A stretch of DNA of 15,536 nucleotides from an uncultured bacterium (GTDB taxonomy: Bacteria > Cyanobacteriota > Vampirovibrionia > Gastranaerophilales > Gastranaerophilaceae). Below, piece after piece: positions 7,398 to 14,060 of the stretch. Position numbers and translations under genes: made by a program. The notes under the pieces are model-generated. The model was not told the origin of the DNA. It did no database searches and saw only the letters and a program-made list of their open reading frames with translations. The DNA lies in the NCBI GenBank assembly GCA_947365485.1, contig CANAXK010000017.1:1-15536 (forward strand), written 5' to 3'. Numbering within the stretch: position 1 is the stretch's first letter; every line of letters starts with the position of its first letter.

Positions 7398-8228
7398 ATG
7401 TATATGAAAAAGATTTTATTATTACTCCTCGCATTAGGAGTTTTATCTACAGGAATGGCGTTTGCCAAAACAGATAAATGTTCGCAGGATTATTTAAAAA
7501 ACAGAAAGCATTTTGCAGTTATAAACCCTCTGGCAGAGGGAATTGCAGAACGCGTTATAAGAAGCTCACTCAAAAAAGACACTGGTGCGAATTTCAAAGT
7601 CAAGTTCACTGGTTACACGCTTTCCAGCATGAAAAAGGGTATATTTAAGCACCTTGAAATCACAGGAAAAGACGTCATCGTGGAGCAAATCCCGATTCCT
7701 TATGTTCATCTAAAGACATTGAGTGATTACAACTACGTTGATTACACAAAGGATCCTGTTGAGTTCAAGTCAGACATGACTTTTGCCTACGACCTTGAGC
7801 TTTCTGAAGAGAGCATGAACGCAGCGCTAAAGCGGAGTGAATACAAATACATCATTGATTCTGTAAGCAAGCTGGCTTATCCGATGTTTCAGGTGATGGG
7901 TGTAAGCACAAAAATCAGAAACAACAAGCTTTACATCTTAACGGAATACAATTTCCCGATTGCGCCAGCAAGCAAGAACAAGGTGTTTATCGCCTCATCT
8001 GATTTCAAAGTCGTAAACGGAAAAATCAAGGCTGTGAATGTCAAGCTGGACAGTGCTTATGGAAAGGTATCTTTAGACAGGGTTGCAAATTTGCTAAACC
8101 TTTTAAACCCGCTTGAGTTCACTTTAGAAATGCTCGATTCAAAGAAATGTAAAGGGAAAATCGAGAATGTAAACATTATGGATAACAAAGTAAAAATTAA
8201 TGGTAAAATATTTGTAGAAGGAGACTAA
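7398..8228 (+). CDS. DUF2993/LmeA-family exported lipid-binding-type protein
   Basis: 276 residues with a signal peptide (KKILLLLLALGVLSTGMAFA, cleavage about after residue 23). The mature protein has the DUF2993 pattern: a glycine-rich strand FTGYTLSSMKKGIFKHLEITGKDV (about 70-93, matching the family's 'G.f..lei.g..v' core), then VHLKTLSDYNYVDY (about 103-116), and a long strand-rich C-terminal half. In mycobacteria LmeA is a periplasmic phospholipid-binding protein acting in lipomannan elongation; related proteins are common in Cyanobacteria, usually without assigned function. Phospholipid or glycolipid handling in the envelope is therefore likely but unproven. AAAGGG (7388-7393) serves either ATG 7398 or ATG 7404; the second removes two residues. 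The end carries the AAGGAG site of the next gene, two bases on. Confidence 0.75.
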   Translation: MYMKKILLLLLALGVLSTGMAFAKTDKCSQDYLKNRKHFAVINPLAEGIAERVIRSSLKKDTGANFKVKFTGYTLSSMKKGIFKHLEITGKDVIVEQIPIPYVHLKTLSDYNYVDYTKDPVEFKSDMTFAYDLELSEESMNAALKRSEYKYIIDSVSKLAYPMFQVMGVSTKIRNNKLYILTEYNFPIAPASKNKVFIASSDFKVVNGKIKAVNVKLDSAYGKVSLDRVANLLNLLNPLEFTLEMLDSKKCKGKIENVNIMDNKVKINGKIFVEGD

Positions 8229-8230
8229 CT

Positions 8231-8827
8231 ATGAATTTTTCTCAAAAGCTGGGTTTGTTTATTCTAATACTTATCACGGTTTTGTACGTGTATTTCTCAC
8301 TCTTCCACAAAGACGGGTTTGACTTCAATTTCTCACACGAGACGCCAAAGGTTGACGTAGAAGAGCTGCCTGAAATTCCGGATGAGCCGATACCAGCGCC
8401 TGATGAGAAAAAAGTTAAGACTGTCAAAATATTTATATCAGATTCAAACGGGAAACTTCGTTCTGTAAACAGAGAATGCGATTTGGAAAAACAGAAATCC
8501 TGCTTTGAATACGCAATCACAGAGCTTGTTTCTGCTCCTTCAAAATGGGAAAAATCAAAAGGTTTCACATCTGAAATCCCGCAGGGAACAAAAGTCCTTT
8601 CTGTAAGAGAGGGCTCCGGAAACATTATCATAGACCTTTCTCCTGCTTTTGAAGGCGGAGGAGGCACCGAGAGCTTATACGTAAGGCTCCGCCAGATTAT
8701 TAAAACCGCAAAAGCAAACACCAGCCTTCCGACTTACCTGTATATCAACGGGAAGCAGGCTGATGTTATCGGAGGAGAAGGCATTATGATTAAACAACCG
8801 CTTAATGAAAGGTCTCTTGATGAGTAG
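8231..8827 (+). CDS. GerMN-domain protein, membrane-anchored
   Basis: 198 residues. A hydrophobic helix at about 7-24 anchors it, followed by an acidic, Pro-rich linker (about 39-60, EELPEIPDEPIPAPDEKK) and one GerMN domain from about 63 to 188. Domain signatures are VKIFISDSNGKL, the central FEYAITELVSAP, the ExxQGTKVLSV-type turn (IPQGTKVLSV, 116-125), IIIDLSPAFEGGGGTESLYVRLRQI (132-156) and YLYINGK (169-175). GerMN was named from the GerM sporulation and germination protein, but it is widespread in non-sporulating bacteria, including Cyanobacteria, in cell-envelope proteins probably linked to peptidoglycan. No sporulation gene is near, so spore function is not implied. AAGGAG (8218-8223) gives a strong start at 8231. 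The stop region overlaps the next gene. Confidence 0.85.
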   Translation: MNFSQKLGLFILILITVLYVYFSLFHKDGFDFNFSHETPKVDVEELPEIPDEPIPAPDEKKVKTVKIFISDSNGKLRSVNRECDLEKQKSCFEYAITELVSAPSKWEKSKGFTSEIPQGTKVLSVREGSGNIIIDLSPAFEGGGGTESLYVRLRQIIKTAKANTSLPTYLYINGKQADVIGGEGIMIKQPLNERSLDE

Positions 8828-9095
8828 CGAAAAAGACTTAGATTACTATATGAACCTCGATTGGACGCTCATTGAGGGCACGGATTTGGATTTCAACGGG
8901 AATCCTTATCACTACATTGAAATAAAAGAGATTCCGAGTTTTGCATTCTGTGCCAAAACAAGGGAAAAAGCGCTTGAGAATTACAAAAAGCAGCTCCGAC
9001 TTTCTCTAATGCTTATGCTGGAAGACGGTGAGCACATTGTGGAGCCGGGCGAAGAGACTGATGACAATATTGATTGGGAAAGCATATGTCCTTAA
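8820..9095 (+). CDS. Orphan HicB-like (RNase H-fold) protein
   Basis: 91 residues from ATG 8820; the start overlaps the GerMN stop by 8 bases, with AAAGG 7 bases before it. An in-frame ATG at 8805 has less support. The sequence follows the HicB pattern: DYYMNLDWTLIEG (8-20), the strand pair around FNGNPYHYIEIKEIPSFAFCAK (about 25-46), TREKALENYKKQLRLSLMLMLEDG (47-70), and the characteristic iPEP-like end IVEPGEE (73-79). HicB antitoxins inhibit HicA mRNA-interferase toxins and usually add a DNA-binding domain; neither a HicA gene nor a helix-turn-helix is present. Acting instead as a regulator or fold relative is likely, since it sits inside an envelope operon. Identity is by pattern, not alignment. 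Confidence 0.6.
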   Translation: MSSEKDLDYYMNLDWTLIEGTDLDFNGNPYHYIEIKEIPSFAFCAKTREKALENYKKQLRLSLMLMLEDGEHIVEPGEETDDNIDWESICP

Positions 9096-9622
9096 CTAAG
9101 ATTTCAGAAATTTATATTACAAAAATGACGCAGGATGACATTGAAAGCGTTGTGGAGATTGAAGAAGAAGCCTACGGCAAGCACCACTGGGCAAAATCAT
9201 CATTCTACGACGAGATGTCAAACAACCTTGCAAAATACTACGCAGCAAAAACTGCTGACGGAGAGCTTGTCGGCTATGCAGGCACATGGCACATAATTGA
9301 TGAAGGGCATGTGACAACAATTGCCGTAAAAAAGAAGTTTCTCAGAAATCACATTGGAGAAGCCATTGTACACAGGATTATTGAGGACTGTTACAAGGAC
9401 GGAGTAAAGTATCTTACGCTTGAGGTTAGGGTTTCAAACACTCCAGCAATCAAGCTCTACGAAAAATACGGATTCCAGTCACTTGGCACAAGAAAAGGGT
9501 ATTATCAGGACAACAACGAAGACGCGCTTATCATGTGGACTGAAAACATTTTTTACGATAAATTTAAAAACAAGTACAAAGAAAACATCGAAAAACTAAA
9601 AACATTGATAGAAATAAAATGA
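9086..9622 (+). CDS. rimI: RimI-type GNAT N-acetyltransferase (probable ribosomal S18 alanine acetyltransferase)
   Basis: 178 residues from ATG 9086 (preceded by GGGAAAG); an in-frame TTG at 9074 is less likely. GNAT motifs are clear: strand and acetyl-CoA loop VTTIAVKKKFLRNHIGEA (76-93, RNHIGEA as the pyrophosphate loop), then LEVRVSNTPAIKLYEKYGF (112-130), and the RimI-typical end GTRKGYYQDNNEDALIM (134-150). Glu113 and Tyr125 line up with the catalytic Glu and Tyr of RimI. RimI acetylates the N-terminal alanine of ribosomal protein S18; exact substrate here is inferred. A basic, Lys-rich C-terminal tail (157-178) extends past the usual end. The gene overlaps both neighbours: the upstream stop by 10 bases and the next start as ATGA. 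Confidence 0.85.
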   Translation: MSLTKISEIYITKMTQDDIESVVEIEEEAYGKHHWAKSSFYDEMSNNLAKYYAAKTADGELVGYAGTWHIIDEGHVTTIAVKKKFLRNHIGEAIVHRIIEDCYKDGVKYLTLEVRVSNTPAIKLYEKYGFQSLGTRKGYYQDNNEDALIMWTENIFYDKFKNKYKENIEKLKTLIEIK

Positions 9623-10296
9623 GCAAAAGGGTAGAGAAACAAATAGACAGCTTTAAATACAAAGGGGAGCAGGTAAGATTCACGCTTGGCACGCTTATTT
9701 TGACCTGCCTTTGCGTGCTGTTCATAATCGTTGCCACATTCACGCAGGTAACACTCACCCACCCTTACCTGCCTCTTGATACGTTCATATTTATGGCTAA
9801 CGACCCGACTGATACGGAAATTTTTCATCATTTCATAAAAAGCTACAAATACATCCCTCAGATTCCGATTGTATTTTTCATTGTGGCACTGCTCGGACGA
9901 AAGTACGGAATATTATCAATAATTTTTTACATAATTCTCGGCCTGTTTTTCCCGATATTCGCGCTCGGAGGCGGGGTAAGCTACCTGTTTGAATACGGAT
10001 TCGGCTACATCTTAGCGTTTCTTCCGGCGATATTCTTTGCAGGCACACTTCTTAAAGGCAAGACAGACTTTTTGAGAATACTTCTAATTGCAGTAATCGG
10101 GGTGCTTACAATCCACATCCTAGGAATCTTATACATGCTGTTCATTGCAACTCTGAGGCATGCGCCAATGGATCTTGTAACAAGCTGGATAGCGTCGCAG
10201 AGCGGGGTGCAAATTTTGTACGACATGTTCTTCAGCATTATAGGGATATACTTCGGGCGACTTATGAGAAAGCTCCTGTGGATTGTTATGTGTTAA
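9619..10296 (+). CDS. BioY-like biotin transporter, substrate-binding membrane component
   Basis: 225 residues, an integral membrane protein with about six helices (near 22-44, 82-92, 97-115, 128-146, 151-178, 200-215). BioY features: LLGRKYGILSIIFYIILGLFFPIFALGGG (91-119), matching the 'LG.r.G..s...Y..lG..G.PvFa.g.gG' core, then FEYGFGYILAFLPAIFFAG (124-142), the region that holds the biotin site in BioY. BioY is the S component of energy-coupling factor transporters. No EcfA/EcfT genes are in the window, so it either shares a general ECF module or works alone. The N-terminal 60 residues are longer than in a minimal BioY. Start is fixed by the ATGA overlap with rimI; the Shine-Dalgarno is weak, so coupling is likely. 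Last gene of the operon; no clear terminator follows before the convergent gene at 10348. Confidence 0.7.
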   Translation: MSKRVEKQIDSFKYKGEQVRFTLGTLILTCLCVLFIIVATFTQVTLTHPYLPLDTFIFMANDPTDTEIFHHFIKSYKYIPQIPIVFFIVALLGRKYGILSIIFYIILGLFFPIFALGGGVSYLFEYGFGYILAFLPAIFFAGTLLKGKTDFLRILLIAVIGVLTIHILGILYMLFIATLRHAPMDLVTSWIASQSGVQILYDMFFSIIGIYFGRLMRKLLWIVMC

Positions 10297-10302
10297 AGGG
10301 GC

Positions 10303-10337
10303 AGCTAAGCAGCTGAGAAGCCAGGCAGCTTGGCAGT
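10303..10337. repeat. Short stretch with three CAGCT copies between convergent genes
   Basis: CAGCT occurs three times within about 35 bp, and two of the copies can pair as AGCTG...CAGCT, a five-pair stem. No T-tract follows on either strand, so it is a poor terminator. It is the only structure seen in the 51-bp gap between the BioY-like gene and the ATPase gene. Confidence 0.25.
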
Positions 10338-10347
10338 AAACCCGATT

Positions 10348-11028
10348 CTACCAGAACGCTTTTGGCATCATCCTGTGGTAGAACCAGACCTCAACCCCGT
10401 CATAGGTTGAATCAAATTCCTGCTTGAGTTTTTCGTCCACGCCGATTGCTCTTATTGGCAGGTTTATAATTTCGCATGCTTTTTTAAGTTTGTGATACCC
10501 GTTGATAACATCTTCTTTTGTTGTCTCATCACCGAAGTGTGTATTTGAAATAACTCCTGTAAACTTCTTCCAATCACGTTTTTCAAGCCCCTCTGCAAAG
10601 GTTGCGTACTCAACAATGTTTTCAACATTCGAGGTCTCAAACTTGGAAGTATTCACAACAAGATAAATCCTGATATCTTTTTCGTCCCCAATATTATTAA
10701 TAATATCCAGAATATCCAGCCCGCCTGCTCCATATCCGACATCGATTATAATATCGCCATCAGTTGCGAGACAATTGACCTGTGCCGGAGTAATATAACT
10801 TGCTGCTTCTCCAAGTCCGAAGTTATCCGGCTGGGTTATAACATTAACTCCCATGCTCTGGAGCTCATCCGCAATCGGGCGCAGCGTATAAGCGGGTTCA
10901 ACCGTATCCAAGTCAACAAGTGTAACAGGTTTGTTATTTTTAACGTACTGGATTGCTCTATTAAGGGCTGTTTCGGATTTTCCGCTGGCGTAAGCTCCCG
11001 CATAAACTTCTACAATTCTGTCTGGCAT
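10348..11028 (-). CDS. P-loop ATPase of the MinD/CobQ-like type, function unknown
   Basis: 226 residues from ATG 11028, fixed by AAGGAG five bases before it. A farther upstream in-frame start would run through the promoter. Walker A is GAYASGKSE (11-19; Lys17, Ser18), followed by TLVDLDTVEPAYTLR (36-50), a switch-like DLD with the aspartates at 39 and 41, then a hydrophobic strand GDIIIDVGYGAGG (91-103) as Walker B, and SNTHFGDET (161-169) in the place of the base-specificity loop. The AYASGKSE-DLDTVEP pattern resembles an uncharacterised ATPase family found in anaerobic Firmicutes (GAYGSGKTE...DLDIVNPYFR). It lacks the deviant Walker A KGGxGK of MinD/ParA. It has its own promoter and lies beyond the sepF terminator, so it is probably transcribed alone. 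Role unknown. Confidence 0.7.
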   Translation of the reverse strand: MPDRIVEVYAGAYASGKSETALNRAIQYVKNNKPVTLVDLDTVEPAYTLRPIADELQSMGVNVITQPDNFGLGEAASYITPAQVNCLATDGDIIIDVGYGAGGLDILDIINNIGDEKDIRIYLVVNTSKFETSNVENIVEYATFAEGLEKRDWKKFTGVISNTHFGDETTKEDVINGYHKLKKACEIINLPIRAIGVDEKLKQEFDSTYDGVEVWFYHRMMPKAFW

Positions 11029-11046
11029 TATGGCTCCTTTTTCGAC

Positions 11047-11075
11047 ATTATACCGCGTCAGGGAATAGAAGTAAA
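11047..11075 (-). promoter_or_regulatory. Promoter of the P-loop ATPase gene
   Basis: On the minus strand TTTACT (11075-11070), 17 bases, then a perfect TATAAT (11052-11047). Transcription would start near 11040, giving a leader of about 12 nt that carries AAGGAG. It lies just after the sepF terminator. Confidence 0.6.
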
Positions 11076-11090
11076 CGGACAATTTGGGCA

Positions 11091-11117
11091 AAATAAAAAG
11101 GATGCAAAATGCATCCT
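11091..11117 (-). terminator. Rho-independent terminator of yggS-sepF
   Basis: Perfect 8-bp stem AGGATGCA (11117-11110 read on the minus strand) with a 3-base TTT loop and TGCATCCT, then TTTTTATTT (11099-11091). It lies about 100 bp after the sepF stop in the direction of transcription. The stem is short but perfect and the T-tract is good. Confidence 0.75.
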
Positions 11118-11215
11118 GAAAATCCAACTATCACAAATCAATATATTATTTAAAATTTCATACTTCATCTCCGGTTTGCAGAAAGTTCTGCTAACCCAAA
11201 ATTACGTGCCCTCTA

Positions 11216-11722
11216 TTATAGAGGTTTATTCCACAAAGATTCGGTAAATTTGCTTTGAACAGCGCCGTTTTCTACTGACAATGAAACATTGTTCGGTGTG
11301 AAAATAAATACCATGTCACTGATTTTTTGAGCTGTTCCGTTAAGCGCATGAGAAGCACCGCAAATAAAGTCGATTGTTCTTTGAGACTGTTCTTTGTCCA
11401 ACAAGTCAAGGTGCAAAATTACTGTCTTCTTGTCGATTAATTTCTTAACAATCTGTGCTGATTCAGAGAATGAACGAGGTTCAATAACTGTAACTTCGCC
11501 AGACTTGTAAGAATTAGGGTGAGAAATAACTTTTGATTCTCTTTCAAAAGAGCGCTCAGGTTTTACTCTTGTACCGTACATTGTATCCAATGCAAGTGTT
11601 CCATCTGTATCATAATCGCTATCACGGTCTACCAAATCCATGAATGCGTCCTCGTCGCCTCCTTCATTAAAGCTCTTTGTGAAAAAGTTTACGAACCCTT
11701 TAAGTCCTTCTGATAATGCCAT
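11216..11722 (-). CDS. sepF: Cell division protein SepF
   Basis: 168 residues. SepF binds the C-terminal tail of FtsZ and anchors the Z ring to the membrane in Gram-positives and Cyanobacteria, where it replaces other anchors. An N-terminal amphipathic helix (1-16, MALSEGLKGFVNFFTK) fits membrane attachment. It is followed by an acidic, flexible linker (21-60) and the SepF domain (about 76-150): EVTVIEPRSFSESAQIVKKL, VILHLDLLDKEQSQRTIDFI, CGASHALNGTAQKISDMVFI and FTPNNV. Its ATG is preceded by GGAGG with four bases between, 20 bp after the yggS stop. The pair yggS-sepF is also seen in Firmicutes and Cyanobacteria, supporting the call. Confidence 0.93.
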   Translation of the reverse strand: MALSEGLKGFVNFFTKSFNEGGDEDAFMDLVDRDSDYDTDGTLALDTMYGTRVKPERSFERESKVISHPNSYKSGEVTVIEPRSFSESAQIVKKLIDKKTVILHLDLLDKEQSQRTIDFICGASHALNGTAQKISDMVFIFTPNNVSLSVENGAVQSKFTESLWNKPL

Positions 11723-11742
11723 TTCTCCTCCAATTTATATTT

Positions 11743-12447
11743 TTATGTAAATAACTTCCTACCAATTCTGATAGCCGTTGCACCTTCTCTAACTGCAATT
11801 TCGTAATCGTTGCTCATCCCCATAGATAATTCAGGAAGCTTTATTCCAAACTCTGCTTCTAGCTCATCCCTGAACTCTCTCACATCTCTGAACAACCGTT
11901 CAAGCTCATCTTCAGCTGCTCCGAGAGGCGCCATATTCATGAGCCCGACAACTTCGACTCCGCCAAGCTCAAGTATATCCCTAAGCTCTGCTCTAAGCTG
12001 TTCTTTTGTAAATCCGGACTTCTGAACTTCACCCGAGTTGTTAAGCTGCAAAAAAATTCTCTCTCTCTTATTCAATTGACAAGCCGCTTTTGATATAGCA
12101 CCCGCGATTTTCAAGGAATCAACCGAGTGGATTACATCAAAATGGTTAACAACTTTCTCTGCTTTGTTTGACTGCAAGTGACCGATAAAATGGAATGTGG
12201 AATTTTCCCTAACCTCTTCCGGCAAGCTTTCTATCTTAGAAATCGCCTCCAGAGCCCTTGATTCTGCAAAATTCCTAATCCCTGCAACATAGGCAGCCTG
12301 CATTGCTCTAAGCCCGAAATACTTTGTAACTGCAATTATATTAACGTTATAAGGTGCGATACTTTTTTTGATTTTGTGAAGATTTGCCTCTACCAATGAG
12401 CTGTCTATTACAACATCTTCGCCCCAAATTTGTGATGGTATTAACAT
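11743..12447 (-). CDS. yggS: YggS/PROSC-family pyridoxal-phosphate homeostasis protein
   Basis: 234 residues, normal length for the family. A single-domain TIM-barrel protein that binds PLP and buffers its level; no enzyme activity is established. The PLP lysine is Lys42 in IIAVTKYFG (38-45). Further family blocks are NFAESRALEAISKIE (about 59-73), FHFIGHLQSNKAEKVV (about 85-100), VDSLKIAGAI, LMNMAPLGA and the phosphate-binding end LSMGMSNDYEIAVREGATAIRIG (about 206-228). The typical 'GENR/GENY' is here AESRA, a mild variation. GAGGGG lies a few bases before the ATG and a promoter lies further upstream. It is the first gene of a two-gene unit with sepF. Confidence 0.93.
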   Translation of the reverse strand: MLIPSQIWGEDVVIDSSLVEANLHKIKKSIAPYNVNIIAVTKYFGLRAMQAAYVAGIRNFAESRALEAISKIESLPEEVRENSTFHFIGHLQSNKAEKVVNHFDVIHSVDSLKIAGAISKAACQLNKRERIFLQLNNSGEVQKSGFTKEQLRAELRDILELGGVEVVGLMNMAPLGAAEDELERLFRDVREFRDELEAEFGIKLPELSMGMSNDYEIAVREGATAIRIGRKLFT

Positions 12448-12468
12448 TTCCCCTCAACCCTCTATTGT

Positions 12469-12498
12469 ATTATATACCAATCCTCATGACCTGCACAA
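12469..12498 (-). promoter_or_regulatory. Promoter of yggS-sepF
   Basis: Perfect TATAAT (12474-12469) on the minus strand, with TTGTGC (12498-12493) 18 bases upstream as a weak -35. The predicted leader is about 15 nt and includes the GAGGGG ribosome binding site. Confidence 0.5.
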
Positions 12499-12532
12499 GT
12501 ACTAGTTTGTAACAACTTTTTGCCGTTTCATC

Positions 12533-12576
12533 AAACATGCCGAAACCCATGATTCACATGGATTTCGACCATGTTT
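12533..12576. repeat. 44-nt imperfect inverted repeat
   Basis: Left arm 12533-12551 (AAACATGCCGAAACCCATG), a five-base loop ATTCA (12552-12556), right arm 12557-12576. Seventeen of about twenty positions pair, with a bulge near CC/GTC and one C-A mismatch. It lies between yggS and the flagellar genes and contains neither a promoter nor a usual terminator tail. It may be a copy of an intergenic repeat, a processing signal or a protein site; this cannot be told from one copy. Confidence 0.6.
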
Positions 12577-12649
12577 AAATTATTAAGTTTTGTAAAGTTT
12601 CACCGTTTTTGTTAACAACTTGACATGATTTTCGTGTGTTTTTGACACT

Positions 12650-12666
12650 AAAAGGCATGCCTTTTT
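12650..12666 (-). terminator. Weak palindromic terminator after flgE
   Basis: AAAAGGCATGCCTTTT (12650-12665) is a perfect palindrome: a six-pair stem with CATG loop, about 22 bp after the flgE stop. It has short A and T flanks on both sides, so it could stop transcription in either direction, but the stem is weak. Confidence 0.35.
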
Positions 12667-12687
12667 GTTAAACATTTATCTTAGCCG

Positions 12688-14028
12688 TTATTGCCCCAGA
12701 TAAGCAAGTGTTTCCATAACACTACTCGCCGTTGAGAACACGCGTGAGTTCATCTGAATCATTCTCTGCGCTGAAATCATGTTTGTGAGTTCAAACGCAA
12801 TATCAACGTTAGAGCCTTCGTAGCCATTTGTTTCAATTGTACCAAAAGCAAGTTCTCCCGCCATGCCGTAGAATATTTCACCAACGTCAGGCCCCCATTC
12901 CCAAAGGTTATTATTTATTGAAACAAGACCCTCTTCATTAACCATTGTTGCGAGCTCCATTACAAAATTGGAGTTCTGAATAGACGCACCATTTGCAGCA
13001 ACATCATCACCAGTAATGTTAACCCCCTCCGGCGTTGTATACTTCCACTTAATAGCTGAAGTGTTATCAACAAACTGCGTAAGCACAGAACCATCATCAT
13101 AGGTTGCAATAAGAACCCCGTTTTCATCAAAAGTTGTTGACTTTAACGAAATACCACTCTTATCATTGTAGTTGACCATTTCATTCAGAGACACGACCTG
13201 ATTGATTTGCTCGGAAGGGTTTTGCAAGTTTAGTCCTGTTTGCCCAAGGAAATTACTGTTGGTGAGTTCGCTGTTTGGAAACGAAATCGTTCCTGTATAA
13301 GAAACAGCCCCATTTGCAGCATTAAAAGACACCCCATTAATACCAGCGTCAGCTATTGCTGTATTAAAAGATGCGCATATTTCATTGATTGTAGGGTCAC
13401 CATCCGGAACCTTAAGCATTACATCTTTTGTCACCGGATTACCGTCTGCATCAGTACCTGTTACAGTTGCAAAAATATCACCTGAAGTTATAGTTGCGTT
13501 ATTCAGTTCGCTTATTTTCTTATTACCAATCTCCGGGTCACCCTTAACTATTGCACTCAAGTGTTTTGGCACTTTCAAGGTTTTATCAGAACTAGCATTT
13601 GAGTAAGTTGTCTTCGTTGCAACAACCTTCATGCCGGATTTAGTGACAATGTTGCCTTCAGAGTCACAAGAGAAAACACCATCACGCGTATAGTACTGTT
13701 TTCCATCAGCGTCCTGAACAACATAGAATCCGTTACCGGAAATCATTGTATCCATATCTCTACCTGTCGAAATGAACTCACCGGGAGTGAAATTTCTGGT
13801 TATACCGCCAACTTTAACACCAAGCCCGATTTGTTTAGGGTTGGTACCGCCGCCGTCTTTTGTTGCCGCGCTTCCGTAAGAAAGGTTGCGTGAATAGAGC
13901 GTTTCAAAAGTCATGTTTGCGGCCTTGAAAGCTGTTGTGCTAATGTTTGCAACGTTGTTTGCAATTACATTGATGTGTGATTGTCCGGCGTTTATACCGG
14001 TGCTTGCTGTGTGTAAAGCTTGTGACAT
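12688..14028 (-). CDS. flgE: Flagellar hook protein FlgE
   Basis: 446 residues. FlgE subunits polymerise into the curved hook joining the rod to the filament. The N-terminal rod/hook signature is clear: SQALHTASTGINAGQSHINVIANNVANISTTAFKA (2-36), followed by FETLY, then the GLGVKVGGI, TGRDMDTMISGNGFYVV and YTRDGVFS motifs (about 68-120) of the hook-basal body superfamily. The C-terminus ANVDIAFELTNMISAQRMIQMNSRVFSTASSVMETL is the conserved coiled-coil end. The variable middle domain (about 130-370) is exposed in the hook. Assignment to FlgE rather than FlgF/FlgG rests on size and position behind flgD. The ATG has GGAGGAAATA before it. It is the last gene of the visible cluster; a weak terminator follows. 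Confidence 0.9.
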   Translation of the reverse strand: MSQALHTASTGINAGQSHINVIANNVANISTTAFKAANMTFETLYSRNLSYGSAATKDGGGTNPKQIGLGVKVGGITRNFTPGEFISTGRDMDTMISGNGFYVVQDADGKQYYTRDGVFSCDSEGNIVTKSGMKVVATKTTYSNASSDKTLKVPKHLSAIVKGDPEIGNKKISELNNATITSGDIFATVTGTDADGNPVTKDVMLKVPDGDPTINEICASFNTAIADAGINGVSFNAANGAVSYTGTISFPNSELTNSNFLGQTGLNLQNPSEQINQVVSLNEMVNYNDKSGISLKSTTFDENGVLIATYDDGSVLTQFVDNTSAIKWKYTTPEGVNITGDDVAANGASIQNSNFVMELATMVNEEGLVSINNNLWEWGPDVGEIFYGMAGELAFGTIETNGYEGSNVDIAFELTNMISAQRMIQMNSRVFSTASSVMETLAYLGQ

Positions 14029-14060
14029 TATTTCCTCCCAAATTATATATTTTATTCAAA

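Noticed and set aside
8242..8721. A 159-codon open frame antisense to the GerMN gene
   Set aside because: It is the mirror of a clearly recognisable GerMN domain, is Ser/Phe-rich in the way shadow frames are, and has no ribosome binding site of its own.
8231..8827. A sporulation role for the GerMN protein
   Set aside because: The domain is widespread in non-spore-formers, and no sporulation or germination gene is in the window.
8820..9095. A complete hicAB toxin-antitoxin system
   Set aside because: No HicA-like small basic gene lies on either side; both neighbours are well-explained genes that overlap this one.
10303..10337. CAGCT-containing stem considered as a bidirectional terminator between the BioY-like and ATPase genes
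   Set aside because: Stem of only five pairs and no T-tract on either strand; kept only as a low-confidence repeat.
12601..12650. TTGACA at about 12619 considered as a plus-strand -35 box, and a search for a flagellar sigma28 promoter nearby
   Set aside because: No -10 box at suitable spacing, no plus-strand gene follows, and no TAAA-N15-GCCGATAA-like pair is visible.
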